Assembly (NCBI RefSeq): GCF_003952365.1
Contig: NZ_CP034443.1
Location: forward strand, 3,837,001 to 3,901,000
Direction: 5' to 3'
DNA: 64,000 bases
Source: Mesorhizobium sp. M9A.F.Ca.ET.002.03.1.2
Lineage (GTDB): Bacteria; Pseudomonadota; Alphaproteobacteria; Rhizobiales; Rhizobiaceae
Positions 7,988 through 16,905 of the stretch are shown in pieces (position 1 is the stretch's first letter; the number at the start of each line of letters is the position of its first letter). The notes beneath the pieces were generated by a model that saw only the letters and a list, made by a program, of their open reading frames with translations, was not told where the DNA came from and searched no databases. The position numbers and the translations under genes were made by a program.

Positions 7988-9862
7988 ATGCGAGTTTCAG
8001 ACCAACAAGAAGCGACCTGCGAAGCAGAGCTGTTCACGACCGGGTGCGAGTGCGTTGAGTTGAGTTCGATCAGGGCCAGATACGTTGAATTGCCCGGCGC
8101 GATGGCAGCCGGTTGCGAACGTATGGTTCATCCGTCGGTCCTCGGACAGAACGACCGTCGGCGCCAGCGCCGGTTTATCGGTGTCATGCTGGCCGCTCCG
8201 TTCTTCGCCGCGGGTGCAGCGGTCACGCTGGTCACCTCAGGCCTGGGCGCGGCGGTGACCATGGCCGCGATCTTTGCGACTTTCGGCCTTTGCTGGTTTA
8301 CCGCCTTGCTGGTGGCGGCATCGGGCAGGATGGCGTTCGCCGGCCAGGCCGCCCTGGCGATGGGCAGTCTTGCTCTTGCCGCTGTCATTGCCGCGGCGGG
8401 AGGTCTGGCCTCGCCAGTCGCCATGCTTGTCGTGGCGCTGCCGTTCGAGGCCTGGTGGATCGGTGCGTCTCGTCGCGCTGCACTGTGGGGTTCCGTATCC
8501 GCATCTGTCGCTATCCTGCTGCAGTCTTTTGCCGGGTCTGTGTTCCCGTTCGGCGCGGCGGAAATCGCCGCGTGGCATTGGCTGCTGCCGCTGGCCTGGG
8601 CGCTCGCCCTCGTTCCGCGTATCGCGGCGCTTGGCGATCCGGCCGGCGCGCAGCCGGCGACCGACGATCGGCTCGAGACCGTCATCGACGCCGTTGTCCT
8701 GCGGGTCGGCAGGCATGGCGAGGTTCTGGATGCGTCGGCAAAGGCGCGCACGATCTTGAAGCTGCAGCCGGAACTGCTGTTCGGTACCGGCCTGTTCGAT
8801 CGTATCCATCTGTCGGATCGCGTCGCATATCTCAGCGCCTTGGCCGACATGCGCGATGGCGCGCCAGCGCGCCGGCTCGATCTTCGCGTCCGGCTGCCGC
8901 AAAACGGCAACGGCCCGACGGCGGACAATTACCGGGCGTTTTCCCTTGAGCTGACGCGTGCGGAACAGCAGGAGGACGTCTTCACGTTCGTCCTGCGCGA
9001 AAACGACGAAGTCGCCGGATTGCGCGAAGAGCTTGCCGCTGCGAAAGAGGCGGCCGCGTCTGCCGAAGTTGCGAAAGGCCGGTTTCTGGCGGTTGTCAGC
9101 CACGAGCTTCGTACGCCGCTGAACGCCATCATCGGTTTTTCCGACATGCTGCTGCATGAAATGTTCGGTACCTTCAAGGATCCGCGCCAGAAGGAATATG
9201 TCGGCCTGGTCAAGGAGTCCGGCCAGCATCTGCTTGCCGTCGTCACTTCGATACTCGACGTGTCGAGGATCGAAGCCGGCGCCTATGCGACCGAGCCGGA
9301 ACCGTTCCGCTTCGTGGAAGCGGTCGAAATGTGCCAGTCGATGATGCGCTTGCAGGCTGAGGCAAAGAACATCGACCTGCAGGCTCAGATCGCACCGGAT
9401 GCAGGCGAGATAAACGCCGATCGTCGTGCCGTGCAGCAGATACTGATCAACCTCGTTTCCAACGCGATCAAGTTCACGCCCGATGGCGGCGATGTCGTCA
9501 TCGGCGCCAAGCGGATCGGTTCGCGACTGCATTTCTGGGTCAGGGACACCGGCATCGGCATCGCCGAGGAAGATTTTGCCAATCTCGGCAAGCCGTTCAT
9601 GCAGATCCAGAACGACTATACACGCCGCTTCGAGGGAACCGGGCTCGGTCTGTCGCTGGTGAAGGGCCTGGTGGCGCTGCACGAGGGCACGATGTCGATC
9701 GAAAGCATGCCGGGCGAGGGAACCACGGTAACGATCAGCTTGCCGGTGAACGGACCGAGGGGGCGTTCGACGGACAAGCCTGGCGTGCTGCCGATGCCAG
9801 CGACCAGAACGGAAGGGGAGACGAAAGGGGACAGGGATGGCTCGCTCCGCAAAACGGCCTAA
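7988..9862 (+). CDS. DivJ-like membrane sensor histidine kinase
   Basis: From ATG 7988 the protein has 624 residues. A hydrophobic N-terminal half (about residues 55-195) contains around six membrane segments. It is followed by a PAS-like region, a short coiled coil (EELAAAKEAAASAEVAK), a HisKA domain with the phospho-acceptor His372 in VSHELRTPLNAIIGFSD, and a HATPase domain (NLVSNAIKFTP, DTGIGI, GTGLGLSLVKG). The dimerisation helix (FGTFKDPRQKEYVGLV...SILDVSRIEAG) resembles the DivJ/PleC/PdhS/CbrA group that acts on DivK and PleD in alphaproteobacterial cell-cycle control. The multi-pass N terminus fits DivJ. That assignment is inference. The gene overlaps the next one by 26 bases. Confidence 0.75.
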   Translation: MRVSDQQEATCEAELFTTGCECVELSSIRARYVELPGAMAAGCERMVHPSVLGQNDRRRQRRFIGVMLAAPFFAAGAAVTLVTSGLGAAVTMAAIFATFGLCWFTALLVAASGRMAFAGQAALAMGSLALAAVIAAAGGLASPVAMLVVALPFEAWWIGASRRAALWGSVSASVAILLQSFAGSVFPFGAAEIAAWHWLLPLAWALALVPRIAALGDPAGAQPATDDRLETVIDAVVLRVGRHGEVLDASAKARTILKLQPELLFGTGLFDRIHLSDRVAYLSALADMRDGAPARRLDLRVRLPQNGNGPTADNYRAFSLELTRAEQQEDVFTFVLRENDEVAGLREELAAAKEAAASAEVAKGRFLAVVSHELRTPLNAIIGFSDMLLHEMFGTFKDPRQKEYVGLVKESGQHLLAVVTSILDVSRIEAGAYATEPEPFRFVEAVEMCQSMMRLQAEAKNIDLQAQIAPDAGEINADRRAVQQILINLVSNAIKFTPDGGDVVIGAKRIGSRLHFWVRDTGIGIAEEDFANLGKPFMQIQNDYTRRFEGTGLGLSLVKGLVALHEGTMSIESMPGEGTTVTISLPVNGPRGRSTDKPGVLPMPATRTEGETKGDRDGSLRKTA

Positions 9863-10604
9863 GGCGGTGAAGCGCCGCGGCAACGCCTTCCAGGGTGGCG
9901 CGGTCGCGGTCGGCAGCCTGATTTCTCGCAATCCGGTTCTGGTCGGCGGTTCGACCGCCTTCCTGGTGACGTTGTTTTACGTTTCGGCGAACGCTCTCTG
10001 GTACCAGCCTTTTCCCCATGCCGGCGCGTTTTTCGCGACCAGGAGCATGGAGGGCTTTCCTCGAGCGGCCGCCATCGAACCTGAAACCACCATCAACATC
10101 GTGCGGCCGGGCCCGGCGCCGATCAAGAGCGATCCGGTGGTCGAGCAGGTCCAGAACATATTGAAGGGCCTCGATCTCTATACCGGCACGGTCGACGGGA
10201 TTCCCGGCCCCGCCACGCGCAAGGCCATACAAGCCTATCAGCAGAAGGTCGGGCTCGATGCTTCCGGCGAGATCGACAGCGCTCTGCTCGATCAACTGGG
10301 CGCTACGCCAACCGCCTCAACGGCCGTGCCGCATCCGGCACCTCGCCCCGGCGACACGGCCGCCGTTCCCGCTTCCGCTTCGGCGCCGGCAAATGCGTCA
10401 GCGCCGGCACCAGACGCCCGCATCGTCAAGATCCAGGCCGGGTTGAAGGCATTCGGCAATGACGACATGCAGCTTGATGGCGTGGTGGGGGCACGCACCA
10501 AGGCGGCGATCAAGGAGTTCCAGTCGCTGTTCGGGCTGCCGGAGACCGGCGAACCCGACGAGGTCGTCTACGCCAAGATGCGCGAGATCGGCCTGACCAA
10601 CTGA
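9837..10604 (+). CDS. Membrane protein with two peptidoglycan-binding (PG_binding_1) domains
   Basis: The 255-residue protein has a basic cytoplasmic start (MARSAKRPKAVKRR), one membrane segment (about residues 33-53) and two PG_binding_1 domains facing the periplasm. The first is near residues 100-160 (ILKGLDLYTGTVDGIPGPATRKAIQAYQ), the second near 195-253 (GLKAFGNDDMQLDGVVGARTKAAIKEFQ). A Pro/Ala-rich linker joins them. It probably tethers the inner membrane to the cell wall. Its start lies inside the DivJ-like kinase gene, so the two are translationally coupled. A link between kinase signalling and wall binding is an attractive inference but unproven. Confidence 0.85.
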   Translation: MARSAKRPKAVKRRGNAFQGGAVAVGSLISRNPVLVGGSTAFLVTLFYVSANALWYQPFPHAGAFFATRSMEGFPRAAAIEPETTINIVRPGPAPIKSDPVVEQVQNILKGLDLYTGTVDGIPGPATRKAIQAYQQKVGLDASGEIDSALLDQLGATPTASTAVPHPAPRPGDTAAVPASASAPANASAPAPDARIVKIQAGLKAFGNDDMQLDGVVGARTKAAIKEFQSLFGLPETGEPDEVVYAKMREIGLTN

Positions 10605-10635
10605 TGTGATGATTGAGGCGCCCACGCGCCAACCG

Positions 10636-10670
10636 GCCGGGCAAAAACCGATTTCGGTTTTCGGGCCTTT
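10636..10670. repeat. Palindrome after the PG-binding gene; repeat element or terminator
   Basis: A perfect eight-base stem AAAACCGA / TCGGTTTT (10644-10661) sits in GGCC...GGGCC context and ends near TTTGCTCTAAG. It resembles the 'CGAAAATCGG...CGATTTTCG' core at 27473-27500. It could act as a weak terminator for the kinase operon. Confidence 0.45.
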
Positions 10671-10707
10671 GCTCTAAGTACCGTCCGATGTCGTCCAGAA
10701 TCCTGCC

Positions 10708-11055
10708 ATGCGCGTAACCACCGATCTGTGGGTATCGGCCCTGTTGCGCCGGGTTTTCGGCGCAGGCGGCTTTGCCGCCGTGGTCAAGCGCGGCGCGACC
10801 GAAGCTGGTGCCGTCTTCGTGCTGGCGCGTGGTCGCCTGGGCGAGGTTGCCTTGTTCGGGCCGGCGCCGCAGACGAGCTACGATTCAGCCAAGCCCGGCG
10901 ACCGTTTCTTCAGCCTGCTTGGCGCCGGCGACGATGCCGCCGTCTTTGACGCGCGATTGGAAAAGGAGAAGAAATTCGATCCCGACATCTGGGTGGTCGA
11001 GATCGAGGCCGGCTCTGTTCCCGTCGAGGACCTTATTTCCGTCAAGTCGCTCTGA
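10708..11055 (+). CDS. DUF1491 family protein
   Basis: The 115-residue cytosolic protein matches DUF1491, a small family common in alphaproteobacteria: MRVTTDLWVSALLRRVF at the start, KRGATEAGAVFV, and DPDIWVVEIE near the end. No enzymatic motif or membrane segment is seen and no function is established. It follows the peptidoglycan-binding gene by about 100 bases in the same direction and is convergent with the DUF2336 gene. In other genomes I recall this family near cell-cycle kinase and peptidoglycan-binding genes, which would fit here. Confidence 0.85.
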   Translation: MRVTTDLWVSALLRRVFGAGGFAAVVKRGATEAGAVFVLARGRLGEVALFGPAPQTSYDSAKPGDRFFSLLGAGDDAAVFDARLEKEKKFDPDIWVVEIEAGSVPVEDLISVKSL

Positions 11056-11100
11056 CGATATGCAGGAAAACAAAGGCTTAGGACGTCAGCTTGAATCTCT

Positions 11101-12156
11101 TCAGAAGCGGCGCGCCTTAACGCTGGCGGCAGCATTGTCGCTGTCCGCTTTGCGGATGTCGGCGTTCGCCGCAGCGGGCCAGGTATTGTGAATGGCCTTC
11201 GACAGTGTCTCGGCTTTCCAGCCGCGTAACCTGTCCAGTGCAGCGTCGCGATGCAGCAATCGGTACCGGTCGAGGAAGATGCGGATGGCCTGCGGATGCG
11301 GAAACTCCGTGGGATAGACGGCGACGGTGATCAGGAATGCCCTGTCTTCACCGAGATCGAGCGCGCGCAGGGCAGCCAGCAGCGACGTGTAGTTCTGGTT
11401 CGCGGTGAGCGACCGCGCCGTTGAAAAATCGATTTCGAGCGCGTCGGCGAGTGCTGTCTGAAAGAATGCGGCGTTGCCGGTCAGCGCCGTCTCGCGCAGT
11501 TTGACATAGGTTTCGGTACAGGCGAGCGGACTGATGGTTGCGCCGCCGCTCTCCGCGTCGGCACGCATCATCGACCGTAGCCGGCGCCGCGCATTTTCGA
11601 CGGCGGCACCAGGCGCCTGCTGCCTGTCGGGACCGGACACAACGACTTCAGCGGTTTCGGGCGCCGTCTGGGCGATCGCCTTCGGCTGCCGCACACTCAC
11701 CAGCGTCGGCTTTTCAAGCGCCCTGATCAGGTGGGCTATGGTCGGGTTGAGATCCTTGCGGCGCGCGATGGCGCGCGCGTGGGGTAGGCCGTGACGTCCG
11801 ATCAGCGCGATGAGGTCGATATCGCTGAGCGCTCGCGAGCGGATGAGCAGCGGGGCGGCGATGTCGACCGGCTCCTCGCAAAGCCGCCGGACCAGTGCGG
11901 CGGGCGCATATTCGCATTCGGAAAGGGCGGCGGCGACATAGCGGCGCGATTCGACCGACACATTGTCGAAAAGCGGAAGCGTCAGATCCTCAAGTTGCGC
12001 GATCTCCCGGCGCGAAGGACGGGTGAGCGAGCAGAACGCAGACACCGCGGCGCGGAAGAGCCTTTCGGCCTTCCCCGGTTCAGCCCGTATAGCGATTTGC
12101 CTGAAATCCGAAGATGACACGAAGGATACGCCTGCACTCGACACAATCTGGACCAC
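11101..12156 (-). CDS. DUF2336 domain protein (HEAT-like helical repeats)
   Basis: The 351-residue protein starts with GTG and matches DUF2336, a helical family of alphaproteobacteria. The segment FCSLTRPSRREIAQLEDLTLPLFDNVS and the repeated pattern RYVAAALSECEYAPAALVRRL...PVDIAAPLLIRSRALSDIDLIALI look like HEAT-type helix pairs. A linker near residues 165-190 precedes a second helical part. No membrane segment or catalytic motif is present. The role is unknown. A protein-interaction scaffold is the safest guess. It is monocistronic and faces DUF1491 tail to tail. No good ATG is available upstream or just downstream, hence the GTG start. Confidence 0.75.
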   Translation of the reverse strand: MVQIVSSAGVSFVSSSDFRQIAIRAEPGKAERLFRAAVSAFCSLTRPSRREIAQLEDLTLPLFDNVSVESRRYVAAALSECEYAPAALVRRLCEEPVDIAAPLLIRSRALSDIDLIALIGRHGLPHARAIARRKDLNPTIAHLIRALEKPTLVSVRQPKAIAQTAPETAEVVVSGPDRQQAPGAAVENARRRLRSMMRADAESGGATISPLACTETYVKLRETALTGNAAFFQTALADALEIDFSTARSLTANQNYTSLLAALRALDLGEDRAFLITVAVYPTEFPHPQAIRIFLDRYRLLHRDAALDRLRGWKAETLSKAIHNTWPAAANADIRKADSDNAAASVKARRF

Positions 12157-12328
12157 GCGCGACCGGGACTATGTCGGTTTCGCATTTGCCTCGGGTCAGG
12201 ACGCCCTGACCTCCAGACAAAGATCAAATTAGCGGCGATCCGTTAGCGTTCCGTTAACCTACTGCCTCCTTAATCAGATTGGAGGCGTTGCGTTGTGCTC
12301 CGGGGCAACCGAGAGGAATACGCGAACC

Positions 12329-12565
12329 ATGGGCATGGTACTGTCTTTCGTGCCGCGAGCGGCGGCAACCAATCGAGCAGAACGAAACACCGGAACGCCG
12401 GCGGCGGTGATCATTTTCCCCGGCGTCCGCTACGAACAACGGCAGCTGACGGGCGAGGCGCGGCCAAGCGCCGGTCCGGACAAGCCAGGCTCGTCCGGGA
12501 CGATGCCAGGCTCGTCACCGACGATGCCGGGCTCGTCGGGGACGCTGCCTGTTCCGCATCATTAG
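12329..12565 (+). CDS. Small conserved rhizobial protein with C-terminal tandem repeats
   Basis: The 78-residue reading frame begins MGMVLSFVPRAAATNRAERN, a start I associate with small hypothetical proteins of Mesorhizobium and relatives, and includes VIIFPGVRYE. The last third is made of a seven-residue unit, PGSSGTM / PGSSPTM / PGSSGTL, produced by a 21-bp tandem repeat. A GAGAGGA ribosome site lies upstream. A longer frame from 12293 is possible but less likely. No function is known. The repeat tail may vary in copy number between strains. Confidence 0.6.
   Translation: MGMVLSFVPRAAATNRAERNTGTPAAVIIFPGVRYEQRQLTGEARPSAGPDKPGSSGTMPGSSPTMPGSSGTLPVPHH
12485..12547. repeat. 21-bp in-frame tandem repeat, three copies
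   Basis: Three adjacent units begin CCAGGCTCGTC, CCAGGCTCGTC and CCGGGCTCGTC and end GACGATG, GACGATG and GACGCTG. They encode the PGSSxTx tail of the small protein. Confidence 0.85.
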
Positions 12566-12649
12566 AGCGCCGCGCGTCCTGTTGGGTGCGCAAACGACGC
12601 GATGACTTTGAATTCGGTATAGGACGGCCGCCGCATATTCCGGTTGACG

Positions 12650-13198
12650 TCAGAAATCCTGCGGCTCGCAGGAGCCTTGCTCGAGAAACCGTGACACGAC
12701 CGGCTTCCAGCTGTCGTCGGGCACGAAAGAGCGGATGACGAACATGCCTTCGTCGATGGGCGCCTCGACGAAGATCGCCCCTTGCAATTCCTCGGGAAGA
12801 TCCTTGCGGATCTCGATCATCTGCGCCGGCGTCAGTACGATAGTGTCGAGACCCCTTCCGGTCGCACTGTGGTCGTTGAAGGAATAGATGTTGTGGCCGC
12901 TGCGGTCATAGACCGATACGGACCAGAACGGGACGTTTCCCGATGCCTTGACCCGCACCATCCCTTCGGACAGATCGAACCGGCAAGCCGCCGCATAAAA
13001 CAGTGGATCGACGGACTTCACCACCGGCGCCCCGCCGGCCTCCGCGTCCAGCCTGGTCATCGTATAGAGGTCCGAGGCCATGGCCAGGCGCGACCAGGCA
13101 TCGCGTTCGGAAAATTCCGGGACGAGCAGCAGCACGATGACGTGCACGATGCCGGCGCCAAGCAGGCCAAGCAGGATCGCGTGCAGCAGCTTACGCAT
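12650..13198 (-). CDS. DUF1254 domain protein (split partner)
   Basis: The 182-residue protein has an N-terminal hydrophobic segment (residues 5-27) and a periplasmic domain that fits DUF1254 (DPLFYAAACRFDLSEGMVRV...PFWSVSVYDRSGHNIYSFND). In many bacteria DUF1254 and DUF1214 are two parts of one long secreted protein. Here they are separate genes, and this one overlaps the DUF1214 gene by eight bases, so translation is coupled. The function of the family is unknown. A periplasmic complex formed by the two membrane-anchored halves is a reasonable inference. Confidence 0.8.
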   Translation of the reverse strand: MRKLLHAILLGLLGAGIVHVIVLLLVPEFSERDAWSRLAMASDLYTMTRLDAEAGGAPVVKSVDPLFYAAACRFDLSEGMVRVKASGNVPFWSVSVYDRSGHNIYSFNDHSATGRGLDTIVLTPAQMIEIRKDLPEELQGAIFVEAPIDEGMFVIRSFVPDDSWKPVVSRFLEQGSCEPQDF

Positions 13199-13775
13199 TG
13201 CAGCCGACCTTCACGATCTGCGGCAGCGTGACATCCGAAAGACCCGTGCTGCTGGCGATAGGCGTGTCGTAGAATGTCAGCACGAAATACATCCGGCCGA
13301 CGCCGTCGGAAAACAGCCAGTTGCCGGGCGCGGGACGGTTGCCGACGGAAATCACCACCGAATTGTCCGGCTGGCGCAGCACCTGGTAGGATTGAAGTGC
13401 CGCAGGCCTTGGCTTGCCGGTCTCGACCACCCCGAGCGACTGATCGGCGGCATAGAGGGTCCAGAACCGCGCCGTGGGGAATCCGCCTTCGATTTCATAG
13501 GCGCATTGGCGTTTCAACAGTTCGCCGCCGGAATCGCGTTCGGCGACAAAGGACAGGCCTTCTGCCTGCCCGAGTGCGAGGACACCCTCGCGCGCCACGC
13601 GGGCTTTCGAATAAGGGTCCGCCGCCTGCGTGCCGATATCGGGGAACGCCGTCCATTGGCCGATCCTGATCGCACCTATGCCATCCTGCGTCTTGAGAGC
13701 GTACCAGACGCTGCCGCTGCCGCCGCCGATGGCTATGGCAAGCGCGAGGAGCGTCAGGAATGCGTTCTTGAGCAT
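13191..13775 (-). CDS. DUF1214 domain protein (split partner)
   Basis: Starting at ATG 13775 (MLKNAFLTLLALAIAIGG) the protein has 194 residues: one N-terminal membrane segment, then a periplasmic region ending in the DUF1214 signature (DNSVVISVGNRPAPGNWL...GRMYFVLTFYDTP). The frame stays open further upstream, but the stretch before 13775 is not protein-like and the signal anchor marks the real start. It is first of a two-gene unit with the DUF1254 gene and lies 113 bases downstream of the class A PBP gene on the same strand, so all three may be co-transcribed. Confidence 0.8.
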   Translation of the reverse strand: MLKNAFLTLLALAIAIGGGSGSVWYALKTQDGIGAIRIGQWTAFPDIGTQAADPYSKARVAREGVLALGQAEGLSFVAERDSGGELLKRQCAYEIEGGFPTARFWTLYAADQSLGVVETGKPRPAALQSYQVLRQPDNSVVISVGNRPAPGNWLFSDGVGRMYFVLTFYDTPIASSTGLSDVTLPQIVKVGCNA

Positions 13776-13888
13776 GAAGAGCCGCGGAAAGAGGAGTGCC
13801 GCTCGGGGATATCGCGGGGCAGGGGGCGATGGCAAGCGGACCCTGTGGAATTGCCGGTGCGAGGATGGCCTGGCCCGTCGTGCCGGCA

Positions 13889-16045
13889 TCAAAGCGCCGA
13901 CAGGGTCTCCGGCGTCGCAGGTGTCTGGAGGACGGGCGCCGACTGGAACTGCTTGGTGATGTCCCTGAGCGCCCGCGTGGTTTGGCTGGACAGCACCGGC
14001 GGGCGCTCGGCGGCGCTGGTCGCAGCCTGCTCGGCATTCTTCTTTTCCGCTTCCTCGGCCTTGGCCGCGATCTTCTCGTCGACGAACGGATGATCGAGAC
14101 CGGGGATCGGCTTGAGGTCGATATTCTGGTGCGCATAGACCATCAGCCGCTGCCACACCATCGCCGGCAGCGAGCCGCCGGTCATGTTGTTGGTCGGGGT
14201 GAAGTCGTCATTGCCGAGCCACACGGCAGCCGTGTAGTTTCCGGTGAAGCCGACATACCAGGCGTCGCGGTAAGACTGCGTGGTGCCGGTCTTGCCGGCC
14301 GAAACGATGTTGGGAAGGGCGGCGCGCCGTGCCGTGCCCATCACCGGCACCGCCGCCAGCACGGTGTTCATGGATTTCAGCGCCTGTTCCGACAGCACAC
14401 GGTGCGGCGGCGGCGCATCCTTGGCGAAATCGTAAACCACCTCGCCGGTACGGGTGACGAGCTGGGTGATGCCATGCCGGGAGCCGACAAAGCCGTTCTG
14501 GGCGAACACGCTATAACCTGTCGCCTGGTCCATTACGGTCATGCCCGATGTGCCGAGCACCATCGTCTTGTGCGATTCGAGCGGCGATTCGACGCCCATG
14601 GCCTCCGCCATCGCCTTGATCGGCTTGATGCCGAGATAATTCTTGGCCAGCCGGACGGGTACGGTGTTGATCGATTTGGCGACCGCCGTGATCAGCGTGA
14701 CATTGCCGGCCGATCCGCCATTGTAATTGTGAGGCGACCAGTTGCCCCAGGAGATCGGCCCGCCGGAAACGACGGAGTCCGGTGTGAAGCCATGCTCCAT
14801 CGCCGTTGCATAGACGTAGGGTTTAAACGATGAGCCGCTCTGGCGCAGCGCCTTGGTGGCGCGGTTGAACTGGCTGGCACCGTAGTCGCGGCCGCCGACG
14901 ATCGCCCTGACCGCGCCATTGGTTTCGATGACGACCATGGCACCTTCGGTGACGTTGTATTCCTTGCCGAACTGACGGAGATGAAACTCCATCGATTCTT
15001 CCGCCGCCTTCTGGATGTTGGCGTCGAAAGTGGTGTGAGCGACCAGCGAATGCTGGCCGGACTTCGCCGCGATCTTCTTGACCTCGTCGAATGCCCAGTC
15101 GAGGTAGTAATCCGGGCTCTTCTGCTCGCCGCGATCGACGATTTCGGCCGGATGCAGCCGCGCCTGCAGCACTTGGCCCTCGCTCATGAAGCCGGCGTCG
15201 ACGAGATTGGACAGCACCACATTGGCCCGCGCCCTGGCAGCAGGCAGGTTGATGTGCGGCGCGTATTTGGTCGGCGCCTTGAACAGGCCGGCCAGCATCG
15301 CCGCTTCGGCGAGGTTTAGATCCTTGACGCTTTTGCCGAAATAGAAATCGGCGGCCGCTTCGATGCCGAAGGTGCCGCCGCCCATATAGACGCGATCGAG
15401 ATAGAGCTGCAGGATCTCCTTCTTCGACAGATTGGCCTCGAGCCACAGCGACAGGAAGGCTTCCTTGATCTTGCGCTCCAATGTGCGTTCATTGGTCAGG
15501 AACAGGTTCTTGGCCAACTGCTGGGTGATGCTCGAGCCGCCCTGCACCACGGAATTCGCCCGCACATTCTCGAAGATCGCGCGCGAAAGGCCGAGCGCAT
15601 CGATGCCGTGGTGATCGAAGAAACGGCGATCCTCCGTGGCCAGTACCGCTTTGATGACCTGGTCGGGCATCTCGTCGACTGGCACCGAGTCACGCTGGAT
15701 GATGCCGCGCTGGCCGATCTCGTTGCCGTAGCGGTCGAGGAAGGTGACGGCGAAGTCGCCCTGGGCGCGCCAGTCACCTGCGGTTTCCTGGAAGGCCGGC
15801 AAGGCGAGCGCCAGCATGACGACGATGCCGCCGGCACCGAGCGTGAAGCCCTCGCTCAAAAGTTCGATGATGCCGCGGCGCCAGCCGGTGACGCGGAAAC
15901 GCCGGAAAAAAATCGTGGCCGCTTCCCAGAACCGGCGCGCCTTGAAGCCGATGTCGTAGAGCGAGGAATCGAACCACGCATCGGCCGCGAGCAACCTTGC
16001 GGCGATCGGACCTCTTCTCTTGCGTGGTTCCAAAGGAGTGCCCAT
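13889..16045 (-). CDS. Class A penicillin-binding protein (PBP1A family, bifunctional)
   Basis: The 718-residue protein has a cytoplasmic tail, one membrane helix (about residues 67-86), a GT51 glycosyltransferase domain with catalytic Glu138 in ATEDRRFFDHHG and the GGSSITQQLAKNLF motif, and a transpeptidase domain with Ser405-SFK408, Ser458-I-N460 and Lys585-TGT588. It polymerises lipid II into glycan strands and cross-links the peptides in the periplasm. The long basic N-terminal tail is usual for rhizobial paralogues. It is followed on the same strand by the DUF1214/DUF1254 pair. Several paralogues normally exist, so no specific symbol is given. Confidence 0.92.
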   Translation of the reverse strand: MGTPLEPRKRRGPIAARLLAADAWFDSSLYDIGFKARRFWEAATIFFRRFRVTGWRRGIIELLSEGFTLGAGGIVVMLALALPAFQETAGDWRAQGDFAVTFLDRYGNEIGQRGIIQRDSVPVDEMPDQVIKAVLATEDRRFFDHHGIDALGLSRAIFENVRANSVVQGGSSITQQLAKNLFLTNERTLERKIKEAFLSLWLEANLSKKEILQLYLDRVYMGGGTFGIEAAADFYFGKSVKDLNLAEAAMLAGLFKAPTKYAPHINLPAARARANVVLSNLVDAGFMSEGQVLQARLHPAEIVDRGEQKSPDYYLDWAFDEVKKIAAKSGQHSLVAHTTFDANIQKAAEESMEFHLRQFGKEYNVTEGAMVVIETNGAVRAIVGGRDYGASQFNRATKALRQSGSSFKPYVYATAMEHGFTPDSVVSGGPISWGNWSPHNYNGGSAGNVTLITAVAKSINTVPVRLAKNYLGIKPIKAMAEAMGVESPLESHKTMVLGTSGMTVMDQATGYSVFAQNGFVGSRHGITQLVTRTGEVVYDFAKDAPPPHRVLSEQALKSMNTVLAAVPVMGTARRAALPNIVSAGKTGTTQSYRDAWYVGFTGNYTAAVWLGNDDFTPTNNMTGGSLPAMVWQRLMVYAHQNIDLKPIPGLDHPFVDEKIAAKAEEAEKKNAEQAATSAAERPPVLSSQTTRALRDITKQFQSAPVLQTPATPETLSAL

Positions 16046-16229
16046 TCCAGGAATCCGGCTGCGGCGCCGCCGTGAACTGAAACTGCGTGCGGCAATTTCA
16101 GGGCAGCGCCCCAGCCAAGACTATTCGTCCATTTTTGCGTGGCCCACAAGGGCGAGGGGTGCGGTTTGTCGATCCGAGGGGCGATCCAAGGCCACGCCAC
16201 CGCCTTGCGGCTCGGTTTGGCGTCCGATG

Positions 16230-16868
16230 TCACCGCGCGGCCATAAAGCGCAGAAAATGCGCCACGTCGGCTTCGCTGGGTTCCTGGCCGGTGAAACTGC
16301 GCAGATAGGCAGCGAGATGACTGACTCTTGCCTCGACTGGCTCCTTGAGGTCGAGCACATAATAGCCGATCTGCATGTAGTAGAGCACGCGGGCGCGGAT
16401 GAAGGCGTCCTCTTCACCATAGCCGTGACGGCGATACATGTCGCGTATTGCGCCCAGGCGGTCATTGTCGGCCTGGTCAATGGCCCGGCGCACGTCGTCT
16501 GAGCGACGCGCCCATTCCCGGATGGCGAAGTCGAGCCGCGGATCGAACAGGCGCTCGTCCGCCCAGCATTCGAACACGTTCATGACGCCCATGATGATGC
16601 TCTCGGCCGGCCGCTGAGCGCGTTCGACAATCGCTTTGGTGTTAGTGTTGCGCCAATGGGCAAGCAACTGGTCGAGCAGATCCTGGCGGCTCTCGAAATA
16701 CCAGTAGAAGCTTGAGCGCGAAACGCCGAGCTTCTGGCCGAGCGGCAGCACGCGCACGCTTTCGATGCCGTCTGAAATCATTGTCTTGAGTGCAAGATCG
16801 ATCCAGTCCCAGCGCGTCACCTTGATGTTGCCGGGCGCCGGCTCGTCCTGCGGAGCAATCATGATCAT
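16230..16868 (-). CDS. TetR family transcriptional regulator
   Basis: From ATG 16868 the protein has about 212 residues. The N-terminal TetR helix-turn-helix is clear (WIDLALKTMISDGIESVRV...GQKLGVSRSSFYWYFESRQDLLDQLL), followed by a helical ligand-binding domain. It is divergent from the MttB-family methyltransferase gene 164 bases away, the usual layout for a repressor of that gene. An imperfect palindrome in the gap may be its operator. The frame is open further upstream, but those codons lie in the probable promoter and lack TetR similarity. An ATG at 16862 is also possible. Confidence 0.88.
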   Translation of the reverse strand: MIMIAPQDEPAPGNIKVTRWDWIDLALKTMISDGIESVRVLPLGQKLGVSRSSFYWYFESRQDLLDQLLAHWRNTNTKAIVERAQRPAESIIMGVMNVFECWADERLFDPRLDFAIREWARRSDDVRRAIDQADNDRLGAIRDMYRRHGYGEEDAFIRARVLYYMQIGYYVLDLKEPVEARVSHLAAYLRSFTGQEPSEADVAHFLRFMAAR

Positions 16869-16905
16869 GGCCGCACAATAGGCATGACGGGGGGTGCATA
16901 CAACC

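Noticed and set aside
8237..9931. 564-codon open frame antisense to the DivJ-like kinase
   Set aside because: A typical GC-rich shadow of a real gene. The sense strand encodes a complete kinase with all motifs.
12243..12258. CtrA-like site TTAG-N7-TTAAC before the small repeat-bearing gene
   Set aside because: One mismatch in the first half-site, and TTAA-type words are frequent in such gaps. It is worth a look only if relatives keep it.
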